Source: DATKQY01 sp035532475 (GTDB taxonomy: Bacteria > Actinomycetota > Acidimicrobiia > Acidimicrobiales > Bog-793). From it: a stretch of DNA of 42,705 nucleotides. A model generated the notes under the pieces. It was not told where the DNA came from. It saw only the letters and a list, made by a program, of their open reading frames with translations, and did not search any database. Location: assembly GCA_035532475.1 (NCBI GenBank), contig DATKQY010000033.1, positions 1 to 42,705 of the forward strand. Reading direction: 5' to 3'. The translations under genes were made by a program, and so were the position numbers. Of the stretch, positions 15,279 to 23,736 are shown one piece after another. Numbering within the stretch: position 1 is the first letter of the stretch; every line of letters starts with the position of its first letter.

Positions 15279-16724
15279 GTGGCAGCTTCGTCGTCGCTCA
15301 GGCGGCTCCAGAACTTCGTCGGCGGCGGCTTCGTCGACGCCCGCTCCGAGCGGGAGATCGAGATCGTCAACCCGAGCACCGGCGAGCCCTACGCGCTCGC
15401 CCCGGTGTCGAGCGAGGCCGACGTCGACGCGGCGATGCGCGCCGCGGCCGATGCGTTCCCGGTCTGGCGCGAGGCCACGCCGTCGGAGCGGAGCCTGGCC
15501 CTGTTCAGGATCGCCGACGCGATCGAGCAGAGCGGGGAGGACCTGTTCCGGCTGGAGTGCGAGAACACCGGCAAGCCGTTCGGGTTGTCGATGACCGAGG
15601 AGCTCCCCCCGATGGTCGACCAGATCCGCTTCTTCGCCGGCGCGGCGCGCGTGCTCGAGGGACGCTCGGCGGGCGAGTACATGGCACGGCACACCTCCTA
15701 CGTCCGGCGCGAGCCGCTCGGGGTCTGCGCGGCCGTCACGCCGTGGAACTACCCGCTGATGATGGCGGTCTGGAAGTGGGCACCCGCCCTCGCGGCGGGC
15801 AACGCCATGGTCCTGAAGCCGTCCGACACCACGCCGGTGGCGACGCTGCGGATGGCCGAGCTGATGGCGGAGCACCTCCCGCCCGGGGTCTTCAACGTCG
15901 TCTGCGGCGACCGTGACACGGGCCGGCTGTTGATCGAGCATGAGACCCCGGCGATGGTGTCGGTGACCGGGAGCGTGCGCGCCGGCATGGAGGTGGCGTC
16001 GAGCGCCGCCGCGGGGCTGAAGCGGGTCCACCTCGAGCTCGGGGGGAAGGCCCCGGTGATCGTGTTCGACGACGCCGACGTCGAGTCGGCGGCCGCCGGC
16101 ATCGCCTCCGCCGGCTACTTCAACGCCGGGCAGGACTGCACCGCGGCCACGCGGGTGCTCGCCGGCCAGCGGGTGCACGACGAGTTCCTCAGCGCGCTCG
16201 TCGAGCAGGCCGAGAGGACCAAGGTCGGCGGCACCGACGTGGACGACGCCGACTTCGGTCCGCTGAACAACGTCAACCAGCTCGCCAGGGTCTCCGGCTT
16301 CGTCGAGCGCAGGCCGGGCCATGCCGAGGTGCTGACCGGTGGCCACCGGGTCGGCGAGCGCGGCTTCCTGTTCGAGCCGACCGTCGTCGGCGGGCTCCGC
16401 CAGGACGACGAGATGATCCAGGACGAGATCTTCGGGCCGGTCATCACCGTGCAGCGCTTCAGCGACGAGGAAGAGGCGCTCGCCTGGGCGAACGGCGTCA
16501 AGTACGGGCTCGCGTCGAGCGTGTGGACGAAGGACCACGGCCGGGCGATGCGCGTGTCGAAGGAGCTCGACTTCGGCGCGGTGTGGGTCAACACCCACAT
16601 CCCGATCGTCGCCGAGATGCCGCACGGCGGCTTCAAGCGCTCCGGCTACGGCAAGGACCTCTCGATCTACGGCCTCGAGGACTACACGCGCATCAAGCAC
16701 GTGATGCACTTCATCGACGGCTGA
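15279..16724 (+). CDS. NAD(P)-dependent aldehyde dehydrogenase (gamma-aminobutyraldehyde type)
   Basis: The 481-residue enzyme shows TPWNYPLMMAVWKWAPALAA and KPSDTTP (cofactor binding), SVTGSVRAG, HLELGGKAPVIVFDDAD with the general-base Glu, and YFNAGQDCTAATR with the catalytic Cys. DEIFGPVITVQRF and EMPHGGFKRSGYGKDLS complete the family pattern. The spacing and the AGQDCTA motif resemble gamma-aminobutyraldehyde/aminoaldehyde dehydrogenases. GTG 15279 is chosen because a GGGAGGGG stretch precedes it and the protein then begins at the normal point; GTG 15225 would add 18 residues. It is divergent from the lrp-aminotransferase-oxidase operon and would oxidise the aldehyde that operon generates. 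Confidence 0.92.
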   Translation: MAASSSLRRLQNFVGGGFVDARSEREIEIVNPSTGEPYALAPVSSEADVDAAMRAAADAFPVWREATPSERSLALFRIADAIEQSGEDLFRLECENTGKPFGLSMTEELPPMVDQIRFFAGAARVLEGRSAGEYMARHTSYVRREPLGVCAAVTPWNYPLMMAVWKWAPALAAGNAMVLKPSDTTPVATLRMAELMAEHLPPGVFNVVCGDRDTGRLLIEHETPAMVSVTGSVRAGMEVASSAAAGLKRVHLELGGKAPVIVFDDADVESAAAGIASAGYFNAGQDCTAATRVLAGQRVHDEFLSALVEQAERTKVGGTDVDDADFGPLNNVNQLARVSGFVERRPGHAEVLTGGHRVGERGFLFEPTVVGGLRQDDEMIQDEIFGPVITVQRFSDEEEALAWANGVKYGLASSVWTKDHGRAMRVSKELDFGAVWVNTHIPIVAEMPHGGFKRSGYGKDLSIYGLEDYTRIKHVMHFIDG

Positions 16725-16775
16725 GCCGTCCCGGGGCGCCCAAGAGCGGTGCCCGGGCCCGTCCGGGCGTCGCTC

Positions 16776-18401
16776 TCAGTCGACGAGCCGGGCCGGCGGC
16801 CCGCCGTCGTCGACCGGCATGACCAGGGCCATCGGGTCCTCGGACAGCTGTGTCGGCGTGTCGGCGTTCAACGCCTCGCCCCGGAAGAACGGCCGGAAGA
16901 TCGGGATCGAGATCAGCAGCAGGACAACGCCGACGAGCGCCGAGAGGAAGACGATCACGAAGACCCCGCCGACGTCCCAGTGCGGCGGGAAGGTCATCTT
17001 CCAGTGCGTGTACCCGAACCCGGCTCCCCAGTCGAGGTGCAGGCTCCAGACGAGGATGGCGAAGAGGATCACGCCGCCAGTCGTCGGGATCACGCCGCGC
17101 ATCCAGAAGTTACGGGCGCTCTGGCGGAGCGTCTTTCGGTAGTACCAGGCGCAGGAGAACCCCGTGAAGCCGTAGTAGAAGGCGATCCAGATCCCGAGTG
17201 CCGTCACCGAGTCGGCGATCACCGAGCCGGCCGAGATGTAGTTCATGATCACGTAGAGGACGATCGAGACCCCGCCCATCGCGAGCGTCGACACCGTCGG
17301 GGTCAGGAAGCGCCGGTGCATCCTGGCGAACGAGCGCGGGATCGACCGGTGCGCGGCCATCGACAGCGTCGTGCGCGCCGTCGGCAGGATGGTCGTCTGC
17401 GTCGAGGCGGCCGCTGAGCTGAGCACCATCAGCAGCAGCAGGTGCGACAGCACGTTGCCGAACGTCGAGGACCCGAACACTGCCTTGCCGAGGGGGGAGA
17501 GCACGTCGTTGACGTTGTTCGGGTTCCCGAGCCCGACCCCCTTCGTGCCGAGACCCGCGAAGGACTGCACCGCGAGGATCACGAGCGCGTAGGTGGCGAG
17601 CAGCAGCAGCGTCGAGATGACCGCCGCCTTGCCCGGCGTCTTCGAGGCGTCCGCCGTCTCCTCGTTCACCGAGACCGCGGTGTCCCAGCCCCAGTAGATG
17701 AAGAGCATCAACAGCAGGCCCTGGATGAACTTCGAGAAGTTCGGCGTCGAGAAGGGGTTGAACCACGATCCCGTCGGCACGAGGTGGCCGATCGGCGCGT
17801 GACCGGTCCCGACCTTCACGAGCGCGACCACCGAGAGCACGACGAGCATGGTGAGCTCGATGCCGAGCAGGCCCTTTTGGAGGTTCGCCGACAGCTCGAT
17901 GCCCCGGTAGCAGATGTAGGTCATCACGACGATCCAGGCGATCCCGACGAGGAGCACCCACCCGCTGCTCGGGTTGGCGCCGATGCCGTTCGCGTTGAAC
18001 AGCAGGAACAGGTACTGGCCGGCGACCTGGGCGAGGCTCGCCATCACGAGCACGTCGGCGGCGACGATCGCCCACCCGTTCGCCCAGCCCGTCTTCGGAC
18101 CGAAGGCGCGCGTCGCCCAGGTGAAGGTGGTGCCGCAGTCCGGGTCGGCCTTGTTCAGCTCGTTGTAGCCGATCGCGACGAAGAACATCGGGACGAACGC
18201 CAGGATCGCGATGATCGGCATCTGCGGTCCGATCAGGGCGACGACGAACCCGAGGGTCGCGGCGAGGCTGTAGGCGGGGGCCGTCGACGCGACACCGACG
18301 ACCACGCTCGAGATCAGGCCGAGCGCGCCGCTCTTTAGGCCCTTGTCGGATACGTCGGCCCGCCCGGGCGGCGCCGTGACGGCGGCGGTGACGTCGGTCA
18401 T
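16776..18401 (-). CDS. APC family amino acid/polyamine permease
   Basis: The 541-residue protein has about twelve to fourteen hydrophobic helices. The N-terminal GLISSVVVGVASTAPAYSLA block is the unwound-helix-1 signature of APC transporters, followed by PMFFVAIGYNELNKADPDCG with TFTWATRAFGP. WGWDTAVSVNEETADASKTP is the conserved helix 6-7 region. ATG 18401 is preceded by GGAGGT at a long but acceptable distance. The stop lies about 50 bp after the end of the convergent aldehyde dehydrogenase gene. Together with that block it probably imports a polyamine, GABA or an amino acid. The upstream neighbour on the same strand is alanine dehydrogenase. Confidence 0.93.
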   Translation of the reverse strand: MTDVTAAVTAPPGRADVSDKGLKSGALGLISSVVVGVASTAPAYSLAATLGFVVALIGPQMPIIAILAFVPMFFVAIGYNELNKADPDCGTTFTWATRAFGPKTGWANGWAIVAADVLVMASLAQVAGQYLFLLFNANGIGANPSSGWVLLVGIAWIVVMTYICYRGIELSANLQKGLLGIELTMLVVLSVVALVKVGTGHAPIGHLVPTGSWFNPFSTPNFSKFIQGLLLMLFIYWGWDTAVSVNEETADASKTPGKAAVISTLLLLATYALVILAVQSFAGLGTKGVGLGNPNNVNDVLSPLGKAVFGSSTFGNVLSHLLLLMVLSSAAASTQTTILPTARTTLSMAAHRSIPRSFARMHRRFLTPTVSTLAMGGVSIVLYVIMNYISAGSVIADSVTALGIWIAFYYGFTGFSCAWYYRKTLRQSARNFWMRGVIPTTGGVILFAILVWSLHLDWGAGFGYTHWKMTFPPHWDVGGVFVIVFLSALVGVVLLLISIPIFRPFFRGEALNADTPTQLSEDPMALVMPVDDGGPPARLVD

Positions 18402-18594
18402 CTCTCGCGAACACCTCCCCCCGGCCTCCCCAGGGAGGCGCAGTGCGGAAAGCATGCATCAACGGACGCGGCACGTCCACACCGAGTGGACCTACGTCGC
18501 GCCGGAACGGCGGGTGCGCGCCGCTATCCGGTACCGATTTCGAAGGGCAAATGCAGCATCGCGTGCGGATTCAGTTGATGTTCCCCGCCGCTCG

Positions 18595-19710
18595 TCACGC
18601 CAGGGCGGTGCTCAGGTCGGTCGCGGGCAGCCCGTGCGCCTCGGCGACGGGCGCGTAGGTGACCGCGCCGCCGACCGCGTTCACACCGAGGGCGAGCGCG
18701 GGGTCCTGGCGCACCGCCTCGCGCCAGCCGAGCCGGGCGATCTCGAAGGTGTAGGGCAGCGTCGCGTTGGTGAGGGCGTGCGTCGAGGTGTGGGGCACCG
18801 CGCCAGGCATGTTGGCGACGCAGTAGAAGACCGAGCGGTGCACGGTGAAGGTCGGGTTCGAGTGCGTCGTCGGACGGCTCGACTCGAAGCAGCCGCCCTG
18901 ATCGACCGAGATGTCGACGAGGACGGACCCGGGCCGCATCCGCTCGACCAGGTCGTCGGTGACGAGCCGCGGGGCCTTGGCGCCCGGGATCAGCACCGCG
19001 CCGATGACGAGGTCCGCGCCGAGGCACGCCTCCTCGATCGTGTGGCCGGTGGCCGCGACGGTTGTGAGCCGCCCCTGGTAGTCGTGGTCGAGCGCGCGCA
19101 GCTTCGCGAGGTCGCGGTCCAGCACCGCCACCTCGGCGTGCATGCCGACGGCGACGGCCACAGCGTTCGACCCGGCCACCCCGGCGCCGATCACGACGAC
19201 GCGCGCCGGATGGACGCCCGGGACGCCGCTCACGAGCACCCCGCGGCCGTCGCCCGGCCGCATGAGGTGGGCCGAGCCGACGAGCGGCGCCATCCGGCCG
19301 GCGACCTCGCTCATCGGCGCGAGCAGGGGCAGGGTGCGGTCGGGGAGCTGGACGGTCTCGTAGGCGATGGCCGTCACGCCCGAGCCGACGATCGCCTGCG
19401 TGCATTCGCGTGACGCGGCCAGGTGGAGGTACGTGAAGAGCACGAGATCCTTGCGCAGGCGGTGAAACTCCTCCGCGATCGGCTCCTTCACCTTGCACAC
19501 GAGCTCGGCCCCGCCCCACACCTCGTCCGCCGAGTCGACGATCTTTGCCCCGGCCCGCACGTACTCGTCGTCGGCGATCGTGGAGCCGACGCCCGCCCCC
19601 CGTTCGACGAGGACGGTGTGCCCCGCCGACGTGAGCTCGCGCACGCCGGCGGGCGTCATGGCGACCCGGAACTCGTTGTCCTTCACCTCGCGGGGGATGC
19701 CGACCCTCAT
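18595..19710 (-). CDS. ald: Alanine dehydrogenase
   Basis: The 371-residue enzyme interconverts L-alanine with pyruvate, ammonia and NADH. Diagnostic blocks are MRVGIPREVKDNEFRVAMTP, LVCKVKEPIAEEF, LFTYLHLAAS (with the catalytic His), PLLAPMSEVAGRMA, VVVIGAGVAGSNAVAVAVGM (NAD fold), DLVIGAVLIPGAKAPRLV, and VDISVDQGGCFESSRPTTHS. Length and motifs are complete. ATG 19710 follows a GAGG-type site. It lies 193 bp upstream of the APC permease on the same strand and completes a route from amines through alanine to pyruvate. Two copies of TTTCCTTCG lie upstream (19776-19784, 19849-19857). Confidence 0.95.
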   Translation of the reverse strand: MRVGIPREVKDNEFRVAMTPAGVRELTSAGHTVLVERGAGVGSTIADDEYVRAGAKIVDSADEVWGGAELVCKVKEPIAEEFHRLRKDLVLFTYLHLAASRECTQAIVGSGVTAIAYETVQLPDRTLPLLAPMSEVAGRMAPLVGSAHLMRPGDGRGVLVSGVPGVHPARVVVIGAGVAGSNAVAVAVGMHAEVAVLDRDLAKLRALDHDYQGRLTTVAATGHTIEEACLGADLVIGAVLIPGAKAPRLVTDDLVERMRPGSVLVDISVDQGGCFESSRPTTHSNPTFTVHRSVFYCVANMPGAVPHTSTHALTNATLPYTFEIARLGWREAVRQDPALALGVNAVGGAVTYAPVAEAHGLPATDLSTALA

Positions 19711-19882
19711 GCCTCGCACCTCTTCGGTCCTCGCGAGCCGGGCGCCGCCAGGCGCGGCAGCAGGCGACGCGAGCGTTTCCTTCGAATCGTGCCACCGGGA
19801 GGCCTCAAGAGCAAGGTGTTCCGTTGTGCGAACCGTCCACAGCGACGATTTCCTTCGTCCGGGTCGCGCGGGCGCCGATCCC

Positions 19883-22567
19883 TCAGCGGTGGAGCAGGCG
19901 TGGACGAGGCGGCTCGGGCCCGGTGAGCTGGCGGTAGAGCTCGCGGGTCTCGGCGCAGGGCTCGCTCCCGCCGAGGCGGTCGAGCGAGGACTCCAGCTCG
20001 ACCCACGTACGGCGCACCCCGTCCCGGTCGCCCTCCGCGCCGAGCGCGACCATGAGGTCCCTGGCGAGGGTCTCGGACGCCGGTTCGACCAGCCGGCCCT
20101 TGGCGATCGCCCATTTCGCCAGCCCGGCATCGTCGTCGGCGACGGCGACGGCGAGCTTCGCCAGATGGTCGACGGCGTCGACGATCTCAGCCGTCATCGC
20201 CGCGAGGAGACCCTCGGCGACGAGCCAGTCGTAGCCTGCATGGGCGTCGGCGCACGGTCTGGCGCGCACCAGCTCGAGCGCCTCGCGCAGGAGAGCCGTG
20301 GCGACCGGTGGCGCTGCGGTGCGCGCCTCGGCGACGGCGCCGCAGAAGCGGGTCCAGTCGCTCGTCACCGCCTCGTCCAGCCGGTACGGGCCGGCGCCGG
20401 CCGGCGGGAGATAGGCGCGACCGTCCCGACGGCGGCCGAGCGCGGCACGCGCCGCGGACATCACGTTGTGCACGCGCCCGAGCGAGCCGGCGTGATCGGC
20501 CCGGCCGAACACCGCCTCGCGGAGCGCCTCGACCGACGCCCGGTGCTCGTGCAGCGCGAGGTAGGCGACGACCTCGACGACACGCGCCGCGTCCGTCGGC
20601 GGCGGCGCGGCGGCGAGACCGCTGATCTCGGGCACGGCGCCGAGCAGGCGGACCTCCACGGGTCCCGCCGGAGCGAGGTGCCCAGCCGGCCCGGCGCGCC
20701 GGGCCGGCGCGCCGGCCTCCGGGCGCCTGGCCGTCACCGGTGTGCTGGCCCGCTCCGGCTCGCTCGCGGCGCTCGCGAGCAGCTCGTCGACGAGCGCGAG
20801 CTGCTCGGCGTCCGGCGTGATCGGGACGAGCTCGATCCCGTAGGGCTCGATCCGGGCGACCGTGGCGCCGATCTCCAGTCGATCGGTCCCCGATCCCCCG
20901 AGCGAGACGATCCCGGCGACCGGTCCGACGGCCTGGAGGAGCGCATCCTCGAGCGTCCCGTCGGCGACCGCCACGACCACGAGCGGCTCGCAGGACCAGG
21001 CTGTCGCCAGCCGTGCCCGCTGGTCGGCGTGCGGCAGCGAGGCGAGCTCCCGCAGCTCCTGCACGCTCGAGACGCCGAGCTGGTAACAGCGCTCCCCGGC
21101 GTTGGGAGGGCGGACGCCGATGAGCTCGACCCGCAGCTCCTCGGCCCAGGGGACGGTCCGCAGCGCTGCGACCATGGCCGAGACCGCGGCGAGCGGCCGG
21201 TCGCCCTCGCCTGCTACCGCGAGGCGCCGGCCCGGCCCGACCGGGAGCAGGAACGACGCCGTCTCGTCTTCGCCCACCGGGACGAGCCACGGGAGAAAGC
21301 GGCCGCACCCGGCGGCGAGCGCCTCCACCTCGTCGAGGTCGAGCGTCGGGTCGAGCGACCACCATCGGCCGCCGTCCAGCGCCACGAACGGATCGGGTGC
21401 GGCCGGTAGCGCCCGGGCGAGGAGGAGCTGGACGCCGTCCGGCCCGGCCCGGACGACCCGGACGTCGGGCAGCGCCCGCGAGTCGTCGCTGTCCCGAAGC
21501 GCCCTCCACAAGAGCCTGTTCGCGCCCTCGATCCACTCGAGCAGGTGGGCGTCGGCGAGCGGCCCGAGCAGAGCCTCGGCACGACCGGCGCGCGCCGTCA
21601 CCGCCGGCTGGCGCTCGCCGGGCCGACGCAGGCACTCCCCGATCCGGTGCAGGAGGCGGAGCCGGCGCGCGAGGGCGGCGGTCGCGAGCACGCCGAGCCC
21701 GACCAAGGCGAGTTCGTCGAGGTGGCGCCGGGGCGCGACCGGAGCCGGGTGCCAAGGGCCATCTTGCTGCCGAGCGACGGTCGTCGTCCTGGGCGCCGGC
21801 GGAGGTGGCGTCCGGCGTGCGGCCGCGGCGGCGCCGGCCACGGTGGAGCGCCCATCGGCGCCGCGCCCGTGCGACGCGACCGGGCGGTCCGGGCCGCGCC
21901 GGGCGACGTCGCCGGGGGTGGCGCCGGGAAGCACCAGCTTCCAGCCCGGGTAGATGAGGCTCGGGTCGGTCATCCGCCGCCCGTCGGGTTGGCGTCGGCC
22001 CATGTTGAGGCGCGCGATCGCCGGCCACTCGGCGGCGCTGCCGAGCTCGCGCGCCGCGATCAGGGCGAGGCAGTCGCCGGCCCGGACGACGTACCACGGT
22101 GTGTCGACGCGCGCGCCATGGGGCGCCGGACCGGTCTCGCCGACCGCGGCGCCTGCAGCGGCGTGCCCAGCCGCTCCGCGGGCCGCGACGACGACTGGCG
22201 CCGCGGCCGCCGAGGACGCGACGCCGAGCCCCGAGCCTGCGCCGATCAGCAGCACCAGCCCGGCGACCCGCGCCGCCCAGCGCGCCGCCCACGAGGTGCC
22301 GGACGTGACGCCGCCGCGCAGCGCGCGCACAAGCTGGCAGACGAGCGAGCAGGTCGCCCACGTCCAGGCCAGCCCGACGAGGGCGAGGACGGCGTGGTCC
22401 CAGAAGGCGGCACTCTCGAACGTGGCGGCATGCCAGTGACGTGACGGGGCCGGGGCGAGCAGCCACAGCCGGAAGAGGGCGACGGGGACCCCGCCAGCGA
22501 GCAGGACGCTCTTCACGAGCGCGACCGCCCCTTGCACGAGGGTGCAGCGACCGCCGCAGGTCCCCAC
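19883..22567 (-). CDS. Membrane protein with LysM domain and C-terminal wHTH-BTAD regulator domain
   Basis: The product has 894 residues. Residues about 1-120 include three or so membrane helices (AVALVKSVLLAGGVPVALF, FWDHAVLALVGLAWTWATCS, WAARVAGLVLLIGAGSGLGV). A LysM-type repeat follows near 155-205 (WYVVRAGDCLALIAARELGS, EWPAIARLNMG, LIYPGWKLVLPG). A further hydrophobic stretch (LDELALVGLGVLATAALARR) leads to a long middle part, and about 635-890 is a SARP-like wHTH plus BTAD module (DAARVVEVVAYLALHEHRAS, SLGRVHNVMSAARAALG, AEGDRDGVRRTWVELESSLD). GTG 22567 has GGAGG 7 nt upstream and directly follows the stop of the anchored Thr-rich protein gene, so the two are coupled. Such proteins may link cell-wall state to gene control; that is inference. 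Confidence 0.85.
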   Translation of the reverse strand: MGTCGGRCTLVQGAVALVKSVLLAGGVPVALFRLWLLAPAPSRHWHAATFESAAFWDHAVLALVGLAWTWATCSLVCQLVRALRGGVTSGTSWAARWAARVAGLVLLIGAGSGLGVASSAAAAPVVVAARGAAGHAAAGAAVGETGPAPHGARVDTPWYVVRAGDCLALIAARELGSAAEWPAIARLNMGRRQPDGRRMTDPSLIYPGWKLVLPGATPGDVARRGPDRPVASHGRGADGRSTVAGAAAAARRTPPPPAPRTTTVARQQDGPWHPAPVAPRRHLDELALVGLGVLATAALARRLRLLHRIGECLRRPGERQPAVTARAGRAEALLGPLADAHLLEWIEGANRLLWRALRDSDDSRALPDVRVVRAGPDGVQLLLARALPAAPDPFVALDGGRWWSLDPTLDLDEVEALAAGCGRFLPWLVPVGEDETASFLLPVGPGRRLAVAGEGDRPLAAVSAMVAALRTVPWAEELRVELIGVRPPNAGERCYQLGVSSVQELRELASLPHADQRARLATAWSCEPLVVVAVADGTLEDALLQAVGPVAGIVSLGGSGTDRLEIGATVARIEPYGIELVPITPDAEQLALVDELLASAASEPERASTPVTARRPEAGAPARRAGPAGHLAPAGPVEVRLLGAVPEISGLAAAPPPTDAARVVEVVAYLALHEHRASVEALREAVFGRADHAGSLGRVHNVMSAARAALGRRRDGRAYLPPAGAGPYRLDEAVTSDWTRFCGAVAEARTAAPPVATALLREALELVRARPCADAHAGYDWLVAEGLLAAMTAEIVDAVDHLAKLAVAVADDDAGLAKWAIAKGRLVEPASETLARDLMVALGAEGDRDGVRRTWVELESSLDRLGGSEPCAETRELYRQLTGPEPPRPRLLHR

Positions 22568-22568
22568 G

Positions 22569-23426
22569 TCAGGACCTCCGTTCGTGTCGGTAGCGGGCGG
22601 TGACGGTGTAGGCGACGGCACCCCCGTCGCCGGGGGGCTTCTCGATCGTCGCGGTGCACGGCCCGGGCGCCGCGACGACCGACACCGCCAGACCCGACGA
22701 TCCCGTGACCCTGGACGAACCGTCGCCACACGCGACGACGACCTGGAGCACCGGGTCACCTGACCAGGCGGCGGTCGCCGAGACGAGGCCGCCGACCGTC
22801 GTGAAGCGGTACACGGCCGACGACACGCCCGGACTCGCGAGGTCGCCGGCCCAACGGCTCGCGACGAGGGCGGACGGGAAGCCGGCGCGGCGCGGCACCC
22901 GGGACGGGTGCGCCGGCGCCGATGGGGTGGCTGGTGCTCGGTCGGAGGTCGCCGGGTCCGTCGTCACCGCCGTGGTGGACGGGGCCGTCGACGTCGGCTC
23001 GACCGAGGCGGCCGTGGTCGAGGGCGTGGTGGTCGGTGGCGTGGTGGTCGGTGGCGACGGCGCCGGTTGGGTGGGGGTCGTCGGCGGCACGTTCGTCCTC
23101 CTCGGGCTGGTGATGGCGGTGGTGGGAGACGTGCTCGACGCAGCGGCGGGCGAGCTGGTTGTCGAGGTGGTCGAGGCGCGCGGCGAACGGCCCCGCGTCG
23201 TGGCGACGCTCACGCCGGGCGTCGCGGGGTGGCGGTCCCCTTGGGCGGTCGTCAGGACGAGCGCCGTCGCGACGACGAGCGCGAGGGCCAGCCAGCCGGC
23301 CAGGTCGCGGCCGACACGCCGCGTGCGGCGGGCGTGGCGCCTGCGGCGAGGTCTCGCGCGGTCCGCTGCGTCGCCCCGTCGAGTGTCGGCGCGGCCGGGG
23401 GAGGGGGAGGCCATCGGCTCAGCCAT
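22569..23426 (-). CDS. Membrane-anchored Thr/Ser/Pro-rich extracellular protein
   Basis: The frame encodes a short basic cytosolic part (RRRRHARRTRRVGRDL), one membrane helix (LAGWLALALVVATALVLTTA), and a long low-complexity stretch of Thr, Ser and Pro (residues about 85-180). A compact C-terminal domain follows with SAVYRFTTVGGLVSATAAWS, VLQVVVACGDGSSRV, and a Cys pair (ACGDG, GPCTATIEKP) that may form a disulfide. This last domain resembles small immunoglobulin-like secreted modules, but I cannot name it. The start is uncertain (23426, 23414 or further upstream). Its stop abuts the start of the LysM-BTAD gene, suggesting a common function at the cell envelope. Confidence 0.7.
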   Translation of the reverse strand: MAEPMASPSPGRADTRRGDAADRARPRRRRHARRTRRVGRDLAGWLALALVVATALVLTTAQGDRHPATPGVSVATTRGRSPRASTTSTTSSPAAASSTSPTTAITSPRRTNVPPTTPTQPAPSPPTTTPPTTTPSTTAASVEPTSTAPSTTAVTTDPATSDRAPATPSAPAHPSRVPRRAGFPSALVASRWAGDLASPGVSSAVYRFTTVGGLVSATAAWSGDPVLQVVVACGDGSSRVTGSSGLAVSVVAAPGPCTATIEKPPGDGGAVAYTVTARYRHERRS

Positions 23427-23736
23427 ACGCGAAGAGATGTCGGTGCACGCGAGCCACGCTCCCAGGCGGGGTTCCCGTTGCACCTAACGCGGCTGTGGCA
23501 GCGCCCGGTGACGCGAATCGCCGGGTGCGGTCCGGTCGCGGACGCACCGGCGCCCCGTGCCCCGTGCCCCGTGCCCCGTGCCCCGTGCCACGCTGGGAAC
23601 AACGAGCTCGGGTTCTGCGTTCACGACCTTGAGTCCACCCGGGTGCCCCGCCCACTGCGGAGCGGGCCCGGGGGACCTGAGCCGGGGGTCACACAGCCGG
23701 TCGGGAGCGCGCCTGGCCGAGCGAGAGGAGTTGGAG
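23427..23736. other. Intergenic region with heptamer repeat upstream of pirin
   Basis: These 310 bases separate divergent genes. They hold five tandem copies of CCCCGTG (23553-23587). Open frames crossing it are repeats of Gly-His-Ala-Arg or Pro-Val-Pro-type residues and are not credible genes. No clear promoter hexamers are visible. Confidence 0.5.
23553..23587. repeat. Tandem repeat, 5 x 7 bp (CCCCGTG)
   Basis: Five perfect contiguous copies of the heptamer occur, about 150 bp upstream of the pirin start and 127 bp upstream of the divergent anchored-protein start. Seven is not a multiple of three, so copy-number changes would shift frame if transcribed into a coding region, but here they lie outside genes. 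Confidence 0.95.

Noticed and set aside
23427..23736. CRISPR-like array at the heptamer repeat
   Set aside because: Units are 7 bp and contiguous, without spacers, so it is a simple tandem repeat.
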